The notes: generated from the sequence alone by a model not told the origin. Counted from the stretch's first letter, positions 35,134 to 43,382 are shown. The stretch: 64,000 bases of DNA from Geodermatophilus nigrescens (GCF_900129495.1 NZ_FQVX01000001.1:372001-436000), one strand, 5' to 3'. Numbers and translations: made by a program.

Positions 35134-36545
35134 CGGTCCTCCCCGGGGGACGCGAACGAACGGGGCCGGGCCGGCGTCTGCGCGGGGACGGCGGCGACCG
35201 GCGGCGGCGTCGCGAGCACCGTCGAGGTGGCGCCCGAGCGGGAGGTCTTCACCCAGCTGTAGGGGCGCCCGAGCATGCCGTCGACGTAGGCGCGCGAGGT
35301 GATCCAGATCGACAGCGCGAAGGCGGGCAGGAAGCCCAGCAGCCGCCACGCCGATCGCCGCTCCACCCGGCCGACCAGCAGGCCGACGCACAGCTCGGCG
35401 AGCGGGCCGATGAACAGCAGCATCGACAGCGGCAGCAGCCCGATGACCGGCAGGTCGCCGACGCCGAAGGCGCGCAGCACGGTGAGCAGCAGGCCCAGCC
35501 CGCTGAGCACCGGCACGTGGTAGACGCCGAGGAACAGCGTCGTCTCGACCTTCTCCAGCGGCGACAGGTGCGGCGAGCGCATGAGCGGCCGCCAGTAGTC
35601 GCGCAGGCACTTCTGGTGGCCCCGGGCCCAGCGGTAGCGCTGCTTCCAGAAGCGCTGGGCGCTGACCACCGCCTCCTCGAAGTCGATGGCCGAGACGTCG
35701 TAGCGAACCCGCTGGCCCATGAGCAGGATCCGCAGCGTCAGGTCGGTGTCCTCGGTGACCGTCTCGGGGTTCCACCCGCCGAGGGCGCGCAGCGTCGAGG
35801 CGCGCACGGCGCAGTTGGCGCCGCCGTAGGCGGGCAGCTCGAACAGCGCCTGGCGGCCGTACTCGTTGACGAGGTAGCCCGACAGGTAGTCGACGAAGAC
35901 GGTGTTGGCCATCGTCGAGTCCTGGCCGTTGCGGATGACGCAGCGGCCCATCACCGCGCCGACGGAGGGGTCGCGGAAGTGCCGCACCAGCCGGCGCAGC
36001 GCGGTGGGCTCGGGCTCGTGGTCGGCGTCGAAGACCAGCACGATCTCGGCGTCGACCAGCGCCAGCGCCTCGTTCAGCGCGCCGGACTTGCCGCCGCCGG
36101 AGCCGGGCGCGCGGTGCAGCACGCGCAGCCGCGGGTCGCGTACCGCCCAGGCGTCGAGCTTGGCGCCGGTCGCGTCGTCGGAGCCGTCGTCGACCACGAC
36201 GAGGGTGAGCCGGTCGGTGGGGTAGTCGAGGGCCAGCAGCGCCGCGACCATCCCGTCGACGACCAGCTCCTCGTTCTTGCACCCGACGAGGACGGCGACC
36301 GGCGGCGTGTAGCTGTCCAGGCCGACGTCGGCGGCCAGCAGGTCGCGCTCGGCCCAGCGGGCGGCGGCGACGGCGAAGGCCAGGTGCCGGCAGAAGTAGA
36401 CGCCGAAGACGACGTTGAGCGCACCGGCGACGACGCCGAGCGTGGGGCCGATGCCGAAGGCCGCGATCGCGCCCGCGAGGCCCAGCAGGTAGGCGACGAG
36501 GACCAGCGGGCGGCCCTCGGGGCGGTCGGCGCCGTGTGCCGCCAC
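35130..36545 (-). CDS. Processive GT2 glycosyltransferase (membrane polysaccharide synthase-like)
   Basis: A 471-residue membrane glycosyltransferase. Two N-terminal helices (about 14-60) precede a GT-A domain with VVVDDGSDD (119-124 region), FDADHE (DxD, 173-175), TEDTDLT and QRYRWARGHQ (the Q/RxxRW motif of processive GT2 enzymes such as cellulose, hyaluronan or poly-GlcNAc synthases). Three or four C-terminal helices follow. It probably builds or exports a polymer from UDP-sugars. GGAGGAG lies seven bases before the GTG start. First gene of the five-gene cassette operon, so the promoter should lie in 36546-36774. The C-terminal 40 residues are proline-rich and cytoplasmic. Confidence 0.87.
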   Translation of the reverse strand: MAAHGADRPEGRPLVLVAYLLGLAGAIAAFGIGPTLGVVAGALNVVFGVYFCRHLAFAVAAARWAERDLLAADVGLDSYTPPVAVLVGCKNEELVVDGMVAALLALDYPTDRLTLVVVDDGSDDATGAKLDAWAVRDPRLRVLHRAPGSGGGKSGALNEALALVDAEIVLVFDADHEPEPTALRRLVRHFRDPSVGAVMGRCVIRNGQDSTMANTVFVDYLSGYLVNEYGRQALFELPAYGGANCAVRASTLRALGGWNPETVTEDTDLTLRILLMGQRVRYDVSAIDFEEAVVSAQRFWKQRYRWARGHQKCLRDYWRPLMRSPHLSPLEKVETTLFLGVYHVPVLSGLGLLLTVLRAFGVGDLPVIGLLPLSMLLFIGPLAELCVGLLVGRVERRSAWRLLGFLPAFALSIWITSRAYVDGMLGRPYSWVKTSRSGATSTVLATPPPVAAVPAQTPARPRSFASPGEDR

Positions 36546-36661
36546 GGTCCCTCCTCCCGGCCCGGGTGCGGTGGTGCGGCTGCGCCACCTCATGGCTGGA
36601 TCGGCAACCGCGCTGTCGTCCTGAAGTGGAAGCGGCCATGCCGACACCGCCGCGCGCGTCG

Positions 36662-36688
36662 TCCACAGGCCGGTGCTCCGTCCCCAGG
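36662..36688. promoter_or_regulatory. Tandem TCCACAGG-like motif between the glycosyltransferase and pilin genes
   Basis: TCCACAGG at 36662 and TCCCCAGG at 36681 repeat with the same 19-base spacing seen upstream of the tad operon. They lie in the 229-base divergent gap (36546-36774) that must also contain promoters for the cassette and for the pilin gene. Confidence 0.3.
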
Positions 36689-36774
36689 TCGGGCGCGGGC
36701 CCGCCGCGTCGGGTGGGGCGCGGTGAGGGTCGGGCGCGCCCCGCGCACGGGGCCGCCCACCCGAGGAGGAACCC

Positions 36775-37053
36775 ATGCCCGATGCCGCACCGGACGCCGC
36801 ACCCGAGACCGCACCCGAGACCGCGGCCGGGACGGACGACGCCGGCCTGCCCGCGCCGCCGCTCGGGCGCCTGGCCGCCCGGTGGGCGCGGCTGCAGGCG
36901 GAGGCGGAGGCCGGCATGAGCACCGCCGAGTACGCGGTGGGCACCGTCGCCGCCTGCGCGTTCGCCGCGGTCCTCTACCGCGTGGTCACCGGCGGCTCGG
37001 TGGTCACCGCGCTGGGCGACCTCGTCTCCTCCGCGCTGCAGGTGCTGTCCTGA
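36775..37053 (+). CDS. DUF4244 Flp-type pilin precursor
   Basis: A 92-residue small pilin-like protein. A hydrophilic Ala/Pro/Glu leader is followed by EAEAGMSTAEYAVGTVAAC, in which a prepilin peptidase would cut after Gly, leaving the +5 glutamate needed for pilin assembly. A single hydrophobic helix and a short tail follow. This is the major-pilin candidate of the Tad system. AGGAGGA lies just upstream of the ATG. Its stop overlaps the next gene. In most actinobacteria it directly follows tadC; here it is 7.3 kb away. Confidence 0.82.
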   Translation: MPDAAPDAAPETAPETAAGTDDAGLPAPPLGRLAARWARLQAEAEAGMSTAEYAVGTVAACAFAAVLYRVVTGGSVVTALGDLVSSALQVLS

Positions 37054-37415
37054 CCCGGCGCCGCGACCGGGAGGCGGGGATGGTCACCGCGGAGACCGCG
37101 GTGGTGCTGCCGGTCCTCCTGCTGGTGCTCGCCGCCGTGGTCGCGGCGGTCGTGGTGGTCGGCGCCCAGCTGCGCTGCGTGGACGCCGCCCGGGAGGGTG
37201 CCCGCGCCGCCGCCCGCGGCGACGCCCCGGACGCGGTGCGCGCGCTCGTCGCCCGGGTCGCGCCCGACGGCGCGCGGACCGAGGTCGCCGTCGGCGACGG
37301 CGGGGTCCGGGTCACCGTCCGGGCGGAGGTGTCTCCGCTCGGGCCGGTCGACCTCGGCGTCGACGTGGAGGCGACGGCGGTCGCCCGGCTCGAGCCCGGG
37401 GTGGCCGGCGGGTGA
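37050..37415 (+). CDS. tadE: TadE-family pilus protein (pseudopilin), probable CTG start
   Basis: A TadE-like minor pilin. REAGMVTAETAVVLPVLLLVLA is a class III prepilin signal: cleavage after Gly, Met as +1 and Glu at +5. The only ATG (37080) lies at the mature +1 position and would remove the basic leader the peptidase needs. A CTG at 37050 overlaps the pilin stop in the CTGA pattern and gives a leader LTRRRDREAG, so it is the better start. GTG and TTG are absent at this spot. The rest (about 85 residues) is a small beta-rich domain ending VEATAVARLEPG. Confidence 0.72.
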   Translation: MTRRRDREAGMVTAETAVVLPVLLLVLAAVVAAVVVVGAQLRCVDAAREGARAAARGDAPDAVRALVARVAPDGARTEVAVGDGGVRVTVRAEVSPLGPVDLGVDVEATAVARLEPGVAGG

Positions 37416-37771
37416 GGGAGGGGGAGCGCGGGTCGGCGACCGTGTGGACGGTCGGGCTCGCCGCGGTGCTCGCCCTCGTCGGGCTGGCCGCGGTGCTGCT
37501 CGGTGCCGCGGCGGTGGCCCGGCACCGCGCCGGCGCCGCGGCCGACCTCGCGGCCCTCGCGGGCGCCGCGGCGGCGGTGTCCGGCGACCCGGCCGCCTGC
37601 GACGCCGCCGCCGAGGTCGCCCGTGACAACGGCGCGGTGCTCACCGCCTGCGCGGTGAGCGGCGGCGCGGTGGTCGAGGTGACCGCCACCGTGGCCGTCG
37701 ACCTCGGCCCGCTGGGCGCCCGGCGGGCCGCGGGAGCCGCCCGCGCGGGCCCCGCGCCGCCGGAGGGGTCA
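37412..37771 (+). CDS. Helicase/secretion-neighbourhood TadE-like protein, stop codon not found
   Basis: The frame begins with GTG overlapping the tadE stop. It encodes a prepilin-like start (ERGSATVWTVGLAAVLALVGLAAV), then HRAGAAADLAALAGA, the signature of the TadE-like protein usually found beside a DUF1998 helicase (mycobacterial Rv3654c). Homology ends about residue 115 at ARAGPA, where relatives stop. Here no stop codon follows in this frame and it stays open far into the antisense of the helicase. The end given is where family resemblance ends and the helicase 3' end begins; the true C-terminus is unknown. Confidence 0.6.
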
Positions 37772-40435
37772 GAAGACCAGGTCGTCCTCGACGTGGCCGC
37801 CGCTGTCGGGGGCGGCGTCGCCGTCCGCGGCGGGCGCCTCCCCGTCCCCGTCCACCGGGCGGGCCGCTGCCCGGCCGGTGGACGGCCGCCGCAGCAGGCC
37901 GCGCACCGGACCGGCCGGCGTCGGCTCGGCCGGCCCGTCCGCCGCGTCGGCGGGCTCGTCCTCCGGCTCGGCGCCGGACTCCTCGGCCGCGGCCAGCTCG
38001 TCGAGCACGACGTCGAGCACCCGCACGGCCCCGGCCTTGTCCAGCGGGTCGTTGCCGTTGCCGCACTTGGGCGACTGCACGCACGACGGGCAGCCGCTCT
38101 CGCACTCGCAGCTCGCCACGGTCGCCCGGGTGGCCCGCAGCCAGCGCCGCAGCGCCGCGAAGCCCCGCTCGGCGAAGCCCGCGCCGCCGGGGTGCCCGTC
38201 GTAGACGAACACCGTGGCGGTCCCGGTGTCGGGGTGCAGCGCCGTCGACAGCCCGCCCAGGTCCCAGCGGTCGCAGGTCGCCAGCAGCGGCAGGATGCCG
38301 ATCGCGGCGTGCTCGGCCGCGTGCAGCGACCCGGGCAGCGCCAGGTCGTCGACGTCGGCGCGGGCCACGGCGTCGGCGTCGAGGGTCAGCCAGACCGCGC
38401 GGGTGCGCAGCTGGCGGGCCGGCAGGTCGAGCGGGAACTCCGCCAGCACCTCGCCGGTGCCCGCCCGCCGCCGCTGGTAGGCCACCACCTGGTTGGTGAC
38501 GTCGACGACGCCGGTGTGCGCGGTGACCGTGCCGAGGCGGCGGGTGCGGTCGGTGCGGACGATGCCGAGGTCGGTGACGTCGCGGGCCACGGTGGTCCAC
38601 TCGGGGCTGTCGGCGTGGACGACCGCGCAGGCGTCGTCGAGGTCGAGCTCGTCGACGACGTAGGTCTCCCCGCGGTGTACGTACAGCGCGCCGGCGTGCA
38701 CCGTCGAGTGGGCGGCGCCGCCGTCGACGGTGCCGAGCAGCCGGCCGGTGCCGGACTCGATGATCGCCACCGGCTCGCCGCCGCTGCCTCGGATGTCGAC
38801 GTCGGGTCGCCCGCGCCCGGCCCAGTACCAGCCGGCCGGGCGGCGGCGCAGCGAGCCCGCCGCCACCAGCTCCTCCAACTGGGCCTCGGCCACCGGGCCG
38901 CCGAAGTCGGGCAGGTCGTCGGGGGTGAGCGGCAGCTCGGCCGCGGCGCTGCACAGCTGCGGCCCCAGCACGTAGGGGTTGGCCGGGTCGGTCACGGTCG
39001 CCTCCACCGGGCGGCCGAAGACCGCGCGCGGGTGGTGGGCCAGGTAGTGGTCCAGCGGGTCGTCGCGGGCGACGAACACGACCAGCGACTCCCGCTGCGC
39101 GCGCCCGGCCCGGCCCGCCTGCTGCCACAGCGAGGCCAGCGTGCCGGGGTAGCCGGCGAGCACGACCGCGTCGAGCCCGGCGATGTCGATCCCGAGTTCG
39201 AGGGCGTTCGTGGTGGCCACCCCGAGCAGGTCGCCGGAGGACAGCGACCGCTCCAGCTCCCGGCGCTCCTCGGGCAGGTAGCCGCCGCGGTAGGAGTCGA
39301 CCCGGCGCACCAGGTCGCCGCGACCGCGGTCCAGCAGCAGCCGCCGGGCCTGCTCGGCCACCGACTCCGCGCTGCGCCGCGAGCGGACGAACGCCAGGGT
39401 CCGGGCGCCGCGCTCGACGAGGTCGGCGAGCAGGCCGGCGGCGTCGGCGGCCGCCGAGCGGCGCAGCGGGGCGCCGTGCTCGCCGGTGCGCTCCGTCAGC
39501 GGCGGCTCCCACAGCGCGAACGTCGCGCCGGGTCGCGGCGAGCCGTCGTCGGTCACCGCCACGACGGGCCCGCCGACCAGCCGGGCGGCGGCGACGGCGG
39601 GCTCGGCCACCGTCGCCGAGGCGAGCACGAACACCGGGTCCGCGCCGTAGCGGCGGCAGATGCGGCGCAGCCGGCGCAGCACGTGGCCGACGTGCGAGCC
39701 GAAGACGCCCCGGTAGGCGTGGCACTCGTCGATGACGACGTAGGCCAGCCGGCGCAGCGTCGAGCTCCAGCGCTGGTGGGCGGGCAGGACGCCGCGGTGC
39801 AGCATGTCCGGGTTGGTGACGATCCACCGCGAGTGCCGGCGCACCCAGTCCCGCTCCTCGGCAGGGGTGTCGCCGTCGTACGCGGCCGGCCGGACCGAGG
39901 GATCGGCAAGCGCGGCCACCGAGGCGAGCTGGTCGCGCGCCAGCGCCTTGGTCGGGGCCAGGTAGAGGACGCAAGCCCGCTGGTCCTCGGCCAGCCGGGT
40001 CAGCGCGGGGAGCTGGTAGGCCAGGGACTTGCCCGACGCGGTGCCGGTGGCCACCACCACCGAGGTGCCGTCGTGCGCGAGCTGGGCGGCCTCGACCTGG
40101 TGCCGCCAGGGCTCCGCGACGCCCCGCTCCTCCAGGCGGGCGCGCAGCGCCGGGTCCACCCACTCCGGCCAGGACAGCGTGCGCGGCTCGCGCACCGGCA
40201 GGTGGTGGACGTGGGTGACCGGGTGCTCCTCCTCGGGCGTGCCGGCGAGCAGGTCCTCGAGGAGCTCGGCGCCGGGCGGCACGGTGCCGGCCCGCTGTGC
40301 CGACCCGTGCCCGGCCGCGGACCCGTGCAGCTCCGACGCGGCGGGATGCTCCCCGCCCTCCGGCAGCTCGCCCCCTGACAGCCCCTCACGGCCGGATGGG
40401 GGAGCAGCCGGCCGGACCGGGTGGAGCGTGGTCAC
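37769..40435 (-). CDS. DEAD/DEAH-box helicase with DUF1998 (MrfA/YprA type)
   Basis: An 888-residue superfamily 2 helicase. Motifs: I ATGTASGKSLAYQLP, II VIDECHAYRG (DECH), III ASATV, V TTNALELGIDI and VI QQAGRAGRAQ. The C-terminal DUF1998 has a four-cysteine cluster in CECESGC..C..KC (near residue 775) that likely binds zinc. Bacillus MrfA of this family removes mitomycin-type DNA crosslinks, so a repair role is expected. The last 80 residues are acidic and disordered. The GTG at 40435 precedes a proline-rich leader. It sits convergent to the tad genes, as in other actinobacteria. Confidence 0.88.
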   Translation of the reverse strand: MTTLHPVRPAAPPSGREGLSGGELPEGGEHPAASELHGSAAGHGSAQRAGTVPPGAELLEDLLAGTPEEEHPVTHVHHLPVREPRTLSWPEWVDPALRARLEERGVAEPWRHQVEAAQLAHDGTSVVVATGTASGKSLAYQLPALTRLAEDQRACVLYLAPTKALARDQLASVAALADPSVRPAAYDGDTPAEERDWVRRHSRWIVTNPDMLHRGVLPAHQRWSSTLRRLAYVVIDECHAYRGVFGSHVGHVLRRLRRICRRYGADPVFVLASATVAEPAVAAARLVGGPVVAVTDDGSPRPGATFALWEPPLTERTGEHGAPLRRSAAADAAGLLADLVERGARTLAFVRSRRSAESVAEQARRLLLDRGRGDLVRRVDSYRGGYLPEERRELERSLSSGDLLGVATTNALELGIDIAGLDAVVLAGYPGTLASLWQQAGRAGRAQRESLVVFVARDDPLDHYLAHHPRAVFGRPVEATVTDPANPYVLGPQLCSAAAELPLTPDDLPDFGGPVAEAQLEELVAAGSLRRRPAGWYWAGRGRPDVDIRGSGGEPVAIIESGTGRLLGTVDGGAAHSTVHAGALYVHRGETYVVDELDLDDACAVVHADSPEWTTVARDVTDLGIVRTDRTRRLGTVTAHTGVVDVTNQVVAYQRRRAGTGEVLAEFPLDLPARQLRTRAVWLTLDADAVARADVDDLALPGSLHAAEHAAIGILPLLATCDRWDLGGLSTALHPDTGTATVFVYDGHPGGAGFAERGFAALRRWLRATRATVASCECESGCPSCVQSPKCGNGNDPLDKAGAVRVLDVVLDELAAAEESGAEPEDEPADAADGPAEPTPAGPVRGLLRRPSTGRAAARPVDGDGEAPAADGDAAPDSGGHVEDDLVF

Positions 40436-40525
40436 CCCTCCACTCTCACACCCCGGGGCAACCTCCCGCCCTCCTCCGGCCACCCAGCGCAACCGGACGA
40501 GCGCGGAGAAGGAGGTCCCGCGAAG

Positions 40526-40543
40526 TGTGATCTCCGTTACATT
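40526..40543 (+). promoter_or_regulatory. CRP-like site overlapping a putative hppA promoter
   Basis: TGTGATCTCCGTTACA (40526-40541) matches the CRP/Rv3676-type operator TGTGA-N6-TCACA with one mismatch and overlaps TACATT (40538-40543), a good -10. It lies 95 bases upstream of the pyrophosphatase start. The 202-base gap holds no gene. Confidence 0.4.
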
Positions 40544-40637
40544 GGCGCGGCGTCCACGGGCCTCGGCCCGCGAGCGCGCTCTCCGCCGACCGGGGACGCG
40601 GGGCCGCCCGGCGGCAGCCCACCGCTGGGAGGTACCG

Positions 40638-42896
40638 ATGCCGGACAGTCATCTCTCCGGCGGGGACGTCGTCCTCGTGACGGCAGCCCTCGTCGTCTCG
40701 CTCGCCGCACTGCTCTTCGCCGCGTCCCTGGTCCGCGCCGTCATGGCCGCCGACCAGGGCACGGCGCGCATGCGCGACATCGCGCGGGCGGTGCAGGAAG
40801 GAGCCGGCGCCTACCTGCGGCGCCAGTTCAGGACCCTCGGCGTCTTCGCCGTCATCGTCTTCCTGCTGCTGCTCGTGCTGCCGGTCGCCGAGGGCGGCTG
40901 GGGCACCCGGATCGGCCGGGCGGTGTTCTTCCTCGTCGGCGCGCTGTTCTCCGCGGCGGTCGGCTTCATCGGCATGACGCTGGCCACGCGCGGCAACGTC
41001 CGCGTCGCCGCGGCCGCGCGCACCGGCGGATACCGGCCCGCCTTCCGCATCGCGTACCGCACCGGCGGCGTCTGCGGGATGATCACCGTGGGCCTGGGCC
41101 TGTTCGGTGCCTCCTTGGCGCTGCTGCTCTTCGACGACACCGCGCCCGTGGTCCTCGAGGGCTTCGGCTTCGGCGGCGCGCTGCTGGCGATGTTCATGCG
41201 CGTCGGCGGCGGCATCTTCACCAAGGCCGCCGACGTCGGCGCCGACCTCGTCGGCAAGGTCGAGGCCGGCATCCCCGAGGACGACCCGCGCAACGCCGCC
41301 ACGATCGCCGACAACGTGGGCGACAACGTCGGCGACTGCGCCGGCATGGCCGCCGACCTCTTCGAGTCCTACGCCGTCACGCTGGTGGCCGCACTGATCC
41401 TCGGCCAGGTCTTCTTCGGCGCGGTGGGCATGGTCTTCCCCCTGGTGGTCGCCGCGATCGGCGTGCTCGCGTCCGTCGTCGGCATCCTCGCCAGCAACCC
41501 CGGCAGGTCCGACAGCAGCGGTCTTGCCCCCATCAACCGCGGCTTCTTCACCTCCGCGGTGGTCTCGCTCGTGCTCGTCGCCGTCGCCGCCTTCACCGTG
41601 CTGCCCAGCGTCGCCGACATCCCCGACTCGGTGGTCAACCCGCAGGTCCTCGGCTTCGTCGCCGTCCTCGTCGGCATCGTGCTGGCCGCGGCGATCCAGC
41701 TGCTCACCGGCTACTTCACCGAGACCAGCCGCAAGCCGGTCCGCGACGTCGGCCGCAGCTCGCTCACCGGCCCGGCGACCGTGGTGCTCTCGGGCATCTC
41801 GCTCGGCCTGGAGTCGGCCGTCTACGCCGCCCTGCTCATCGGCGGCGCGGTCTACGGCGCCTTCCTCGTCGGCGGCGGCGCGGCCCTCTACGCCGTCGCG
41901 CTCGCCGGCTGCGGCCTGCTCACCACCGCCGGGGTCATCGTCTCCATGGACACCTTCGGCCCGGTCAGCGACAACGCCCAGGGCATCGCCGAGATGTCGC
42001 AGGACATCGACGAGGACGGTGCCCGCGTGCTGACCGACCTCGACGCCGTCGGCAACACCACCAAGGCCATCACCAAGGGCATCGCCATCGCCACCGCGGT
42101 GCTCGCTGCCACCGCGCTGTTCGGCTCCTACAACCAGCAGGTCCTCGTGGCCCTGGAGGACGTCGACCTCGGGGAGGCGTTCAGCCTCGTCGAGCCGGAC
42201 AACGTCGTCGGCGCGGTCATCGGCGCCGCCGTCGTCTTCCTCTTCTCCGGGCTGGCGATCAACGCCGTCTCCCGAGCGGCCGGGCGCGTCGTCTTCGAGG
42301 TGCGCGAGCAGTTCCGCACCCGGCCCGGGATCATGGACTTCTCCGAGCGGCCCGACTACTCCGCCGTCGTCGACATCTGCACCAAGGACTCGCTGCGCGA
42401 GCTCGCCACCCCCGGCCTGCTCGCCGTCCTCTCGCCGGTCGCCGTCGGGTTCGGGCTGGGCTTCGGCCCGCTGGCGGCCTACCTCGTGGGCGCGATCGCG
42501 GCGGGCACCCTCATGGCCGTCTTCCTCGCCAACTCCGGCGGCGCGTGGGACAACGCCAAGAAGATGGTCGAGGACGGCGCCTTCGGCGGGAAGGGCAGCG
42601 AGGCGCACGCGGCCACGGTCATCGGCGACACGGTGGGCGACCCGTTCAAGGACACCGCCGGCCCGGCCATCAACCCGCTGATCAAGGTGATGAACCTGGT
42701 GGCGCTGCTCATCGCGCCCGCCGTGGTCGGCCTGCAGGTGGGCGAGGACGCCAACACCACCGTGCGGCTGCTCATCGCGGGAGCCGCGACGCTCGTCGTC
42801 GTCGCCGCGGTCGTGGTGTCCAAGCGGCGCTCGGTCGTGGTCGGCGGCGCCAGCGAGCAGCCCACCGGGACGAACCTCACCACCACCGTCCCCTGA
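40638..42896 (+). CDS. hppA: Proton-translocating membrane pyrophosphatase (H+-PPase), K+-independent type
   Basis: A 752-residue protein with about 15-16 membrane helices that couples pyrophosphate hydrolysis to proton export. Catalytic blocks are visible: AADVGADLVGKVEAGIPEDDPRNAATIADNVGDNVGD is split across residues about 195-235, and the C-terminal GGAWDNAKK and GDTVGDPFKDTAGP are also present. The GNTTKA motif has lysine (K476) where K+-dependent enzymes have alanine, indicating a K+-independent pump. GGGAGG precedes the ATG. A CRP-like site upstream suggests carbon or energy control. Confidence 0.95.
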   Translation: MPDSHLSGGDVVLVTAALVVSLAALLFAASLVRAVMAADQGTARMRDIARAVQEGAGAYLRRQFRTLGVFAVIVFLLLLVLPVAEGGWGTRIGRAVFFLVGALFSAAVGFIGMTLATRGNVRVAAAARTGGYRPAFRIAYRTGGVCGMITVGLGLFGASLALLLFDDTAPVVLEGFGFGGALLAMFMRVGGGIFTKAADVGADLVGKVEAGIPEDDPRNAATIADNVGDNVGDCAGMAADLFESYAVTLVAALILGQVFFGAVGMVFPLVVAAIGVLASVVGILASNPGRSDSSGLAPINRGFFTSAVVSLVLVAVAAFTVLPSVADIPDSVVNPQVLGFVAVLVGIVLAAAIQLLTGYFTETSRKPVRDVGRSSLTGPATVVLSGISLGLESAVYAALLIGGAVYGAFLVGGGAALYAVALAGCGLLTTAGVIVSMDTFGPVSDNAQGIAEMSQDIDEDGARVLTDLDAVGNTTKAITKGIAIATAVLAATALFGSYNQQVLVALEDVDLGEAFSLVEPDNVVGAVIGAAVVFLFSGLAINAVSRAAGRVVFEVREQFRTRPGIMDFSERPDYSAVVDICTKDSLRELATPGLLAVLSPVAVGFGLGFGPLAAYLVGAIAAGTLMAVFLANSGGAWDNAKKMVEDGAFGGKGSEAHAATVIGDTVGDPFKDTAGPAINPLIKVMNLVALLIAPAVVGLQVGEDANTTVRLLIAGAATLVVVAAVVVSKRRSVVVGGASEQPTGTNLTTTVP

Positions 42897-42952
42897 GCGC
42901 ACGCCGCGAGCCTCCGCCCGCTCCGGGTCAGGCGGGGGCCCGCGGCGTCGCC

Positions 42953-42976
42953 TGTGGACGGCGGCGGCCCTGTGGA
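42953..42976. promoter_or_regulatory. Tandem TGTGGA motif and putative promoter of the WXG100-like operon
   Basis: TGTGGA at 42953 and at 42971 (TCCACA on the other strand) are spaced 18 bases apart, close to the pairs before the ssd and pilin genes. A CCTAGCGTC element about 30 bases further (near 43006) resembles the -10 used before the ABC transporter gene. Confidence 0.3.
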
Positions 42977-43061
42977 TCCGGATCCGGGCCGCGCCGGCAC
43001 CCCGCCCTAGCGTCCGCCGCGCCGGTCCCGACCGAGGTCGGCACCGACGCCGGGAGGGGCC

Positions 43062-43382
43062 GTGTCCGCACCCATCGCCATCCAGCTGGACGCCGTCCAG
43101 GAACTCGCCGAGGAGCTGGCGCTGCTCGCCTCCGAGCTCTCCTCGGAGGTCGGCCTGTGCACGTCGACCGCCGCCTCGCTGGACGTCGCCGCCCCCGGGG
43201 AGGTGTCCGAGAGCGCCGGTGCCACGGGCAGGGCGTGGGCGGGTCTCGTCGACCGGCTCGCCACCGGGACCGGCGCGGTCGCGGGGACGTTGCTCGCCGC
43301 GGTGCGCTCCTACCGGCTGGCCGACGCCGCTCTCTCCGACCGGGTGCTCGCCGCCCGGGCCGGGCGGGACGGAGGGGCGTGA
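43062..43382 (+). CDS. WXG100/EspC-like small helical protein
   Basis: A 106-residue, mostly helical protein of the size and amphipathic pattern of type VII secretion (ESX) substrates or their EspC-like relatives. A single tryptophan lies in GATGRAWAGLVDRL, a position like the WxG turn, but the glycine is not spaced canonically. The GTG start has GGGAGGGGCC upstream. The next gene overlaps it by four bases and encodes a DUF1023 hydrolase with a similar helical N-terminus, a pairing known for ESX-type exported proteins. Export is inference. Confidence 0.55.
   Translation: MSAPIAIQLDAVQELAEELALLASELSSEVGLCTSTAASLDVAAPGEVSESAGATGRAWAGLVDRLATGTGAVAGTLLAAVRSYRLADAALSDRVLAARAGRDGGA

Noticed and set aside
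36546..36774. Additional small gene between the GT2 and pilin genes
   Set aside because: Open frames there lack a ribosome site and give Arg/Pro-rich translations; the region is better read as a divergent promoter.
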